Shown: positions 33,889 through 45,800 of the stretch, in pieces
How positions within the stretch are numbered: position 1 is the stretch's first letter
How the letters are laid out: the number at the start of each line of letters is the position of its first letter
NCBI GenBank assembly: GCA_024721245.1
Contig: CM045567.1
Coordinates: 3,541,503-3,605,502 of the forward strand
Direction of reading: 5' to 3'
DNA: 64,000 nt
Origin: Mitragyna speciosa
Taxonomy: Eukaryota > Streptophyta > Magnoliopsida > Gentianales > Rubiaceae
The notes under the pieces: model-generated
Told to the model about the DNA's origin: nothing
Databases searched by the model: none
Seen by the model: the letters and a program-made list of their open reading frames with translations, nothing else
Position numbers and translations under genes: made by a program

Positions 33889-36800
33889 ATGGCCAACACA
33901 ATAAGCACAATAGGATTAGCTATTTTATTATGTCTATCGGCAGTAGGTGCAAGAACCAACTTGAACGAGCATTGGGTGGAGTTCAGCCCATCAACAATAG
34001 TACCCTTGGTTGATCAAGATGGTATCTGCAATTTGGTGGTGGAGAAACAAGGTTATGCTTGCGAAGAGCACACGGTAAATGTCTATGAAATTGATCTTCT
34101 AGTATTTCACTTGATAAAGGGTAAATATAACTTTTAGCCTTCTTGAGGTTTGCCAAATGGTCACCTGCCTATAATCATTTTAAAGATTTCTTTGGTAAGT
34201 TACCCCTTTATTTTAATTTCAATGATGTCTCAATCATATAATCCGCAGGAGATTTTTTTGTTACAGATAGGGAAAAAAGCACAAATTTCCTGTACATTTT
34301 TCAATTTTTACATTTTTAGTATCTCAAATTTGAAATGAAACATTTAAATCGCTCACATTTTTAGAGTATTGTATTTTAGTCCCAAAGTTCATTTTGAGTC
34401 CATCTTTGGGCCGAAAGATACAAGAATGCATCACTTGACAGATTTTTTACGGGCAAAAAGACAAGATATATAGCAATAAAAATAGAATATCGATTGTAAA
34501 AAGTGCTTTTATTTCTGGAGGCAATTACTTACTTCCCATATATTTTTGTATTTGTTATATACTTATTTTAAGATCAACAAAAAAGTTAAGATCTTGTGAA
34601 AGAAAACTTTTACTTTCTAAAACTTTTGGAAAATTTGACTACACTTTCAATTTTTAAATGATCATATTATGAGCAATTTTCTTGAAAATTTTTAGAAAAT
34701 ATTAAATACAAAAAATAGGCTCTTTTTTGGTTAAAATTGACTTTTCCATTTTTTGTACCCGTACAGTTGGGTTTACGACACCTTCAAGTATAAAAGAACT
34801 ACTCCATTGTCTCTCTCCTGCTTTGCTTATCGTTACAGTGTCCCCCCCCCCCCCCCCCCCCCCCCTTTTTTTTTTGAGTACTGTTCCCCTTTCTTTGTTT
34901 GACTTTATTGGACAATCTTTTTTTTTTTTTTTTTTGGAAACTATTATGGAAAGAATCACTAAACACAGTTTTCAAACGTGGTTGTATCTCACATACTGAA
35001 TTAAAAAAAGTGTTCTAATATTATTCTTCAATAATACTCTACAAATAAATATAATCCATAGAGAACCATAGCGTCAAAAATTTTATACTCTTACCGCCAA
35101 AAGTGCATGTGAATCCTATTATGAACAATTGTTTTAAAAAAAAAAAACCTTCAAAAAAAGATGAAGTAAAACAAAAAAAATAGGATCTTTTTTGGCATTA
35201 GAACATGGCTATTCCTTGTTTATCTTTAAAATAATTTACACTTCCACGCTAAAAGTTTAAATAGATTTCATTAGGACACATAGTAGACTTACCATTTAAA
35301 AACAAACCCTTTGTTTATGCCACGTAGTTTGACTCATTTGGAGCTGTCTGCAGGTGACAACGAAAGACGGTTACATACTGAGGCTGGAAAGGATTCCGGA
35401 GGGACGGTCGGGCAAGTCACCAAATAAAATACCAGTTCTTCTTCAGCATGGACTTTTTATGGTAACTACCTCTCTATTTTTTATTTTTATATTGTCAAAT
35501 TAAGTTCGATAAGTAGGGATGGCAGCAGCGGATAATTTCGAAAGTTGCGAGTTTTCAAACCGATGAATGAACCGATTGGTTATCCAGTGCGAAATCTGAT
35601 TGAGTTTGGTAGAAGTCCTTAGATGCCTGATATTCGATTCACACACACACACACACACACACTTATTTCATTTCCAAAACTTTTTGATTTCTTGAGATGA
35701 ACGGTTGTAAGCAAGATTTGGCTAATATGTGTTTATAGTAACAAATGCTGGCTTTACTGATTGAGTTGGAAAAGGGATAATTCAGGAAAGGAAGTTGGAT
35801 TATGAACCTTGACCATTAGCAGATATCCCATAAAAAATTTATACCCTCTACCATGAATTTTGATTTACGAGTTACTCGATTTGATAATCAATTTATAAAA
35901 GGGTAGTAAGTTCAAAATTTTCAATTTTAGGATATTTTACTTCTTGTTATCCCTATCCGTCAGCTTGATACTAAAAAAATCACTGATGTGACAAGTTAGG
36001 CCTCGTCTCTTTGGAAGAAAAATAAAGTTAACATGAAATATGAGTCGTTAAAATGAAATTTTACAAAAAGTATTTCTTTATTGTGTCTAAACAATATCAA
36101 GAATCTTATTAGGAAAGTTATGTAAATTTTAATTTTAATGTTTGGTTTAGAATAATGTAATATAGAATGTAATATACACTCTTACAAAATTTTTAAAAGT
36201 ATCTCTACAAGATAGTGTGGATACTTTCTAGTGTATATAAATTAAGATATAAATTAGCAAAAGTATTTTTATTTTTTATTTTTATACTTATGATTCTAAC
36301 TATATTTAATAGAATTAGTAATAAGTAATTTTTTCATTGCACAATTATTAAAAAAATTAAAAATTAAATAATTTAAAAATCAGTTTCATTAGTTATGATT
36401 TTAAATACATCTTTTTCAGTATTAATTAATGAAAAAAATGAGTCCATGTAAGATAAAACAAATAATTATATAATAAATAATAAAAAAGTAACATATAAAA
36501 GTTTTTCTTATAAAAGAAGTTAGCAGATAATAGTTAAATGGATAGGGAGTGTGTCGCAAGGATAAGTAATTATGCTTGATCTTTATATAAAGGTAGGAGA
36601 AGAGAGAGAAGAGTTAAAGTGTCTAACTGATATTTTTAGATCAAAATTCTGAGCAAAGTAATCACAATACCAATGGAATGTGAGAATTTATAATTGTGAG
36701 ATTACGCACCTACTTCTCATGTCTTCAGGAATGCTTTTAATTTCTCAAAAAGTCAGAAATAAACGAAATAGTGAAATTTAAATTTTAGAAAAAATATTAA

Positions 36801-39800
36801 TTTCCAAGACAAGAATCATGGTCAACTAAATGAGGCCTTAGTCCCAAAATTTGATTAGTATGCTGAGCAATTTGTTCAGGCACGGCCATTTTTGTAAAAC
36901 CTGGTCGTGCTTCTAATTCATATATTTGGTGAAATTTAGATTGGAACAGGTTTTAATAATTAAGCTACGATGTTGGTTTTTCCCAGTATTTATCTTGTAA
37001 ACATAAATTACATTGAAGGTTGATGTCAATGCCTTTAATTTGTTGTTATTCTTGCAGGATGCAGTATCATGGATGATAAATTCTCCAGATGAATCTTTAG
37101 CATTCATTTTGGCTGATAATGGGTTTGATGTTTGGCTGGCCAACACTCGAGGCACCAATTATAGCCGTGGACATACATCAATTGACCCTAATGATCCGGT
37201 TTTCTTCTAATGAGCATTTTTAAGCATAAAAATATTAACCGTTTCTTTCCCTCGTCTGATAGTTTTTGCAACTTCTGCAGTCTTATTGGAATTGGTCGTG
37301 GGATGAATTGGTTGCCTATGATCTTCCAGCTACTGTCCAGTATGTTCATGATCAAACAGGCCAGAAACTGCACTATGTTGGCCATTCCTTGGTAAAGTGT
37401 CCATCTATTTTGCAATGACTTTCGGCATTGACTATATATGGATGTGTAGTTTGGAATTACTATATACTTTCTGATAAAAATTTTCATCAGATGAACTCGA
37501 ATTTACAAATATATAGCAAAAGTTCTTAGATTTATGAACATAAAATAACACAATTTCTAAATGTTTGGAGACTGCTCAATTCGTTATGATCCTAGTTTGA
37601 TACTTTATGGACTAAATATCACGAAGTTCGAACGATTTTATGAGCCAAGACGATCTTAGAAGGCATTTGGGTCAAATTCCTCAATCACTATCACTATTAA
37701 TATCATTAACCAAACTATGAGTATGAGTTTTGATGATTTCCTGCAACATGTTTGATTTAGTAATGGAATAGATGTCATTCCTCCTAAAAAGGTTAATGAA
37801 TTTAATAGAATAATATTTTGAGAAAATTATAGAGACCCCAATTAATCACTTTCATTCTCACTGAAGGAATAGTGATAGTTGTTTTTCCAAACATCAACAA
37901 TAAATGTCATTACTATTGATACACTGTTCACCTCTTTGATTCTCCTAAACCAAACATCCCCTTACTTATTCAAAATGTTCAAAATATTTAGGCAGAGTAA
38001 TTTTTTCTAACTTATATTCTCTAATGAATAATATTTTTCAGGGAACTTTAATTGCTTTTGCCGCTTTTTCACAAGAGAAGTTACTGAGCTCGATAAGATC
38101 AGCTGCTTTGCTTAGCCCTATTGCATATTTGGCTCAGATGTCTTCAGTCCTTGCAAGGACTGCGGCTGATGCGTTCATAGCTGAAGTAATGAGCATGAAT
38201 CTCTTACTTTTCCAGATCATTACTTTGCTCATAGATGCGTGGACGCAGAAAATTTACTTTGGGGGTTAAAATTTTTGCATTCATATGCAAAAGGTTGCAA
38301 TACAAAATTTTCTAAAATTTTTGCGGTTACAAATGAAACTTTAATTTTTAGAAGGATATTATTGAAAATTTTATATTTGTTTTGGTGATGGTATTTTTTC
38401 TTGTTTTTTGTTTGGGGGGGTGGGGCCGTCCGTCCATGATTGTGCTTTAGATTAGATGCTGCTCAAAAATTCTTTTATTTGTTTGTTTTAGTTCTTAGCT
38501 GGGAGCTTAAAGTTTCAATTGATCATTATTTTTCAGGATTTATACTGGTTGGGAATTAAAGAATTCGCTCCAAGAGGGTGAGTAGTACATAATAACTTTG
38601 ATGAATTTCTAGTTTGCTTCAAAAGAATTTCTTTTCACAACCTATTCTTTTCCACAATTTACCAACTTTAATTAATTTTAACCAGTCAGATTTTTACATT
38701 AATTACAACTTTAAACTGGTAGCACTAACGAAATGACGACAAGAATTTCAATCAAAATGAAAATCAATTTTTTAAACTGTAATTGCTGATTAATATTCTG
38801 TCCTCAATGAGTATTAGTAAAAGTTTAAAATCATTTTTTTAAAAAAAAGTATTTTGAATAGTTGACCCTAATTTTTTTTTATCTAAAACTTTCCGGATTC
38901 TATGAGTTTTTACCCCCTTTTTATGGTAAATTACGAAACAACCCCTACAGTATTGCTTTCTATCATATAATCCCTTTGTCTTTTCAATATAACTACATAA
39001 TTCCTTTGTGATTTTATGGAATGTGAAAAATAGACGAAATATTCCGCATTGTATGCATATAACCCACTTGACATTATGAAATATTCCACATCAGTAGCAG
39101 ATTATAATATTCTACATCAGTAGCATATTATAAGAATCAGATGTAAAACATTCCGTAACGAAATATTGATCCAATCCATTTTTCACATTTTATAAAATCA
39201 TAGGGAATTATGTGATCGAAACTATAGGTTACTTAAGTAATTTATCCTTTTTAACTGATACAAAGTTTGATGTTGTCCGGTTTTAACGACGGGAATAAAA
39301 CATTAGCTATAGAGGAAAAAAAATATACGTTTGTTTCTTTATCAAAGCAAACCAAATATTTCAGCACCTAAAATGCTTAGGTAATGTGTTTATCTCCACT
39401 CCTTTTTAGTACCTTTTCTTTTTCACCCTCTCGTCGTCCTCATTTAATTAGAAAACAAACCGAGCCTTTGGGGCCTCAAAAGCTTCAAATTATGTTGTGA
39501 TATGTTTTTCCTTGCATATAAATAACTGAAGTACCCGCGTAATTACATTTATTTCTCTGCAAATTAAACAGAGAGGCCGCTGTCGCACTTTTGCAACATA
39601 TCTGCAAGCAACCAAACAACAACTGCTCCGATTTGATGACTTCTTTTACAGGTATTTTCCTTTTCCCCTTAGTTACGACCCGTCTGGTTTGTGGATTTTA
39701 AATAATTTGACCTTTTCTTTTTCAAACAAAATATTGTACTTATTCTCAATAGTTTCTGATTTTTATAAAAATTAATTTAAAAAAATTAAAAATTAGTTGT

Positions 39801-42800
39801 TCTTGATTTTAGTTTAAAAAAGTCAACAATATAATAAAAAAATAATTAAAAATATCAAAAAAATAAATTTTTTTAAAAATTAAAAACTAAAATCAGATAA
39901 AAAAAACTAACTATTAAGAACAGATCTATTGAATTCTTTTATTTTGTGGGTAATCTTTTTTCCATTTGTTTGGTAATCTTTTTACCAAACAAATTTTGAC
40001 CTTTGGTTCCCTCCCACTCTGCAGCATATTTTTTTCCCAAAAGCTCTTTAAAATATTTTTATCCAAACATGCTCTAACTTATTTTGTTTCCTCAAACAAT
40101 TACACTATAACTTGCAAATTGGGAAGTGATAAATTCACCCCATTTAACCTACCCAATTTGGTTGGATTGGCCACCACAAAATTTTTAAAGGCTATGTGGA
40201 GTAGGAGGTTAAGGATTCAAACTTTGCCTCCCATCAAAAATCTAAATAGGTGTATAATGCACTCGTTTAGTTCGATGATGGTTCAGTTTCTATCGATTCT
40301 CCTAGCGCTCAGTTAGGCCCCTCCCCCTTTAGAAGTAGGATAGTATACTGTTTGACTATTGACAAAAAAAAAAAAAGATAAATTCACCCCATTTAACTCG
40401 TTTCGTTTACCTTTCCAAGTTTTGCTAATTGAAATGACAAATCTTCTTATAAAATTGCACCTATAATATTATATTGCAAAATCACCCTAATCAATGTACT
40501 CTTTTCATTTGTTATCAACCGATCGGCCAACTTTACTCTCCGTTTCTTTTATGCATTCCACGGGTAATTCATGTTTTTACCATGTTTTATTTTTTACCTC
40601 TCTTCACCTTTAACGAAGTTTCAGTTAAGCCTTTTAAGATCATTAAGGGCAAAATCATTTCTAAAATAATTTTAGAAACGTCATGGAGTTGGAAGAAATT
40701 ATCAAATTTATGAATACTAAAAATTTGGACCAAATCTCAAATATCAAATTAAGCCGTCTTCCGCTCCCAAAGTTCAATTGATAAAAACTTTTGTTTGGAA
40801 ATTTGAAAGAAAAAACCATGAGAATTATAATTTTGTTAAAAAATCATGAGAATTGTAATTTTGTCAAAAAAAAGTGAACGCAACTCTATGTAAAAATTTT
40901 GCCATTTCAATTGAGAAAAATTGAAAGAGCGAGTTTATCACTTTCCTAAAATTATTACTGGTCAAATTGATTTTGCAACTTTTTTTTTTTTTTGAAGAAA
41001 AGTGGTGAGTTTTTATTTTTTTTATCAACTATTTATATCACAATGTATGTTGCCTCACACAAGTGGGATAAGGCTCCCCATGATGTGTTGGGTGTGACTC
41101 CAAACTGTTTTGTCACATACAATTAGGGGTGTGACTCTCCAATCCTAAATTTACCTTTTTTTTAAACCCCTCCCCCTCCCATTAATTTGCCAATAAACCT
41201 CGTACCAATAATTTAGGAGTACAAATTATACTCAAGTATAGTTGACATATTAGTCTTCCATTTTTTTATCTGGACATAATAAATTCTTAAAAGTAACTTT
41301 TCCTATAAAATATTTTTTTGGCGTAGAAAATATATGTCCAATCAACATGAGTCTTAAATATTTCCAATTCTCTGTTTGTGAATATGTATGTGTTTTTGTC
41401 TTTCTCTCCGTTTTCCTTTTTGGGCTTCTTTGTTCTGGATAATTGGCATTGGCCGGTGTTTTCTAATGAATGTGCATAACTCTTTTTGAGTAGGACCAAA
41501 TTGTTGTGTGAACTCTTCAAAGACGGATTATTTTCTTGATCACGAACCTCAGTCAACGGCTACGAAGAATATGATTCATCTGGCTCAAAGTAAGTACTCG
41601 GCAAAATATTTTCTCTTTTAAGTTTTAGGAATTCCCGTGAAAATGTTCGAAGGAAACATTTGTTGCAGAAAAATGTTGCAAAAACCTTGATAACTAAATT
41701 GATAGAACAAGAAAGTAATAGTTAAACTTCAAGTTGTGTAAGAATTACATTCTCCTTTAGGCAAAATCTGTCCTCTATTAAGACAAATTCCCTTTAGGAT
41801 GAAATGAAGTAACCTTATACTTCTTTGAATAAAAATACAAGTCTAGAGAGTGTTTGAGTGATTTTGTGTTACTATTTGTTGATGAATGAATTTCTGCAGC
41901 AAGTCAATCATCAAAAACATGTTTTTATAGACTTCTATATTCACTTTAAAAGATTAAAACTAAAACTATAATTCGTTGGATGTTAGATAGATTCAATGTA
42001 GAAAACATATCTCTTCAAAAGGAGGTGATTCTTAAAAAAAAAAAAATGTTCAGAATTTCAAATTCTGACACCGTGGCTAAGTTTGTGACTGTCTCCAAGC
42101 AGTGAGCCACGGCACGAGCCGCGGGTGAACCTATCCGTGGCTCAACCCACGGCTCAATCACCTGAAGGCCAAAACCTTCTGTTGGTGGCCGCAGTGTTTA
42201 CCGCACCGCGAACAGGCGAGCCGCGGCTTCATTCGTGGGTGTTCCACAGGCAGCTGAGCTTGCGGCTCAGCCTTCCAACTGAAATCATCATTTTTCTTTT
42301 GAAATCTTCTACAATGCCCTGCCATTTTCAAAAGTCTATAACCATTATAAACAAATTTATGTGATTGTATGCATAAGTGATGGTATCTTGCGATTGAACC
42401 ATCAATTTAGTGAAACTATTAGTATTACTTATCATACTAATGGTAGTCAAGCTTTGAACCATGTACTATATTTGACAAGTATATAAGTTCGTTTCACATA
42501 TACAATCTTACTCAAACATTTTACTCTCGATGATTTAATACATATACCTTTTGTATTCACATCCTATTCATGAATGTTTAAAAGTCAAGCCCTTAAACTT
42601 TTGATATATTAACCATATAACATTCATATAGGCAGATTTAGTGCACCCACCATTTAAGCACTTTTCAAAATCTGTTAAGAGTCTTACACTCAACCTTCTT
42701 TAATACTAGTGAGTAATCAAGCACTATTTCACCTTGGGATGATCAACTTAACATAGTGCTTCAATCACTAACATAAAGTACTTTAACTCTTTGAACTCAA

Positions 42801-45800
42801 GACTTAGATCTTATATCTAGTGTTGAGTTAAGTTTCCTTCATTAGTGATCATATTAATGGGCTTGAGACCCATCCCACTTGATGTTATACACCAAGTTCC
42901 TAGTTAGTCCTTTAGTCAAAGGATCTGCAAGATTACAATTTGATTTTACATAATCAACAGTTAGTACACCATTTAAATGGTGAATATGTGTCAAAAAAGT
43001 CAACACCTTGCTTTTGTGTAAAGCCTTTAGGTACTAACCTAGTTTTAAACTTGTCTATGGTTCCATCTACTTTCATTTTCTTTATGAAAATCCATTTATA
43101 CCCAATGGCCTTGGAACCATGTGGCAAATCTACCAATTTCCAGGTATTATTGCCTATTATTGAATCCATTTCATCATTAATTACTTCTTTCCAAGCATTA
43201 TGCGATTGCGTAGCTTCTTGAAATGTTTTGGGATATGAATCGATATTATAAGCATAAGAGAATTGATTACTGATTTCTTCTCTTGTCCTTCAACTAGAAA
43301 GGTAACAAAATTAGAACCAAAATCTTTTGCTTTCCTTCCTCTTTTACTTCTTCTAATTACAATGTGATCATTGTTATTTGCATTATCTAGGATACCATTT
43401 TCTTCTCTTAAAATTTGAGAAGAATTTTGAGTATTGTCATCCAACCTTGAAATGATTTAAATCTATTTTCATCAAAAATAGCATATCTTGACTCAATAAC
43501 AGTGTTAATTGAAATTGAGTCATTAGGCTCTATAACTATAAATCTATAGGCTTTGCTATTATGTGCATAACCAATAAATAGGCACTCAATACCTCTTTCA
43601 CCAAACTTTCTTTTCTTGGGTTCAAGTACTTTGACAATAGCTCTACATCCCCAAACTCTTAAATAGCTTAAATTAGGTTTTCTTTTATTCCAAAGTTCAT
43701 ATGGGGTAATAGAATTCTTTTTATTAGGTACTCTATTCAAAATATAGCACGCTATCAAGAGTGCTTCACCCCAAAAACCTTTACTTAAACCTAAGTTTGA
43801 TAACAATGCATTAACCATTTCAGTGAAAGTTCAATTTTTTGGTTCAGCTACACCATTTTGTTGAGGTGTATAGGGAGCAATCACTTCATGTTTGATTCCA
43901 ATGGACTCAAAATAACTAGGACTATAATATTCACTTCCTCTATCCATTCTTAAGCACTTAACCAAAGCTTGACAATGTAATTCTACCTCTATCTTATAAG
44001 TTTTGAATTTTTCTAAGGCTTCATCCTTTGAATGTAATAAATATGTATAGCAAAACCTAGAATAATCATCTATAAATGCCACAAAGTACTTCTTTCCTTC
44101 TACAGTAGGAGTACTATATAGATCACACACATCACTATGAATGAGTTCTAGTATGCTAGTAGTTCTTTGAATATTAAGAAAGGATTTTCTAGTTATTTTT
44201 GGTAGCATAGAAGTTGAACACCTTTTCTCAGTCTTATCAAAGTATGGTAATAAATTTAATTTAGACATTTTCATAAAGTCTTTTGAAATTTACATGTCCT
44301 AATCTATGATGCCAAAGAAAAGGTAACTCAACAATATAACTAGAAGCATTAATATTATTGATATCAAGGTTTAACTTGAACATTACATTACAAAAGTATC
44401 CCTTTCCTACAAATGTTCCTCCGTTAGATAACACAAGTTTGTATGCTTCTATAAAAAGCTTAAAACCAAACTTGTTTAACAAACCAGCAGACAACAAGTT
44501 TTTCCTAACTTCTTGTACAAATAATACATTTGTAAGAGTTAAGTTTTTCCCAGAAGTAAAGGATAATTCAACTTCATCTACTCCTTCTATTGGAGCAGTG
44601 GCTGAATTTCCCATGTACACAAAAGACCCATCTTTCACTGGTTTGAGGCTCTTGAACAAGTCTTTGCTTTTGAAAATGTGTCTTGTAGCACCGGAATCAA
44701 TCCACGAACCTGGTTCATCCTCCATCATACTGATTTTGGAGATCATAGCAACTGGATTTTTAGTTGTATCACTTGATAAACCTTGCTTCTCAAGTTTGGC
44801 TTTCAAAAATCTGCACTCGAACTTGTAATGTCCTTCTTTGTTGCAGAAAAAGCACTTTCCTTTCTTTTTCTTTTATTTTTTGAACTTTTGCTGATTCTTT
44901 GCTTGTCTAAATTTCTTCTTTGTGGACTTGTTGGAGTTCCCTTCTTCAATGGTATGCACTTTGGTAGTAGAATTTTGATTCTCTCCAGTAGTCTTGGGTA
45001 CATTATCCTTGACATCTTCTTGCATACGAAACTCTTCTTCCACACGAAGATGTTCGGCAAGATTATCAAGAGTGATATCTTCTTTAGTATGTTTAAGAGT
45101 TCTCTTAAACTCTTTCCATGAAGGGGGAAGTTTGTCTATAATACAACTAACAATTATAGTCTCATCCATATGCATATGATGTTGTGTGAAGTGATTTAAT
45201 ATACGTGCTATTTCTGCAAATTGTTGCATAACAGGCCTAGAATCTACCATTTTATAATTATTAAAGGTAGAAACAAGGAACTTCTTACTTGTTGCATCCT
45301 CTTGCATGTATTTTGTCTCCAATCTATCCTAGAAGTTCTTTTGCTTGTAGACACTGCATGGTAGACATCAAACAACGCATCACACATTGCATTCAAGATG
45401 TGGCCTCTGCATATTTCATCATCCGTCTCCCATTTTGTCTCCTTCGAGTTTCATCCAAGGTCTCATTGTTTGACTCCATTGGCCTTGGTGTGTTGATTAC
45501 ATAGGCCACAAGAAGTGCAGTCAAGAGAAAATGAACTCTCTTTTGCCATCAAATGAAGTTCCCTCCATCAAACCTTTCAAGTTTGAAGATGTTTGAAGCC
45601 AACTCCTTAAGTGTTCCAACCGTGAAGATGTTTGCACTAGTTAATAGATGATTTTGCCTAAAGAATGTTGTAGAAAAATGTTGCAAAAACCTTGATAACT
45701 AAATGGATAGAACACTGAAAGTAATAGTTAAACTTCAAGTTGTGTAAGAATTACACTCTCCTTTAGGCAAAATTTGTCCTCTATTAAGACAAATTCCCTT

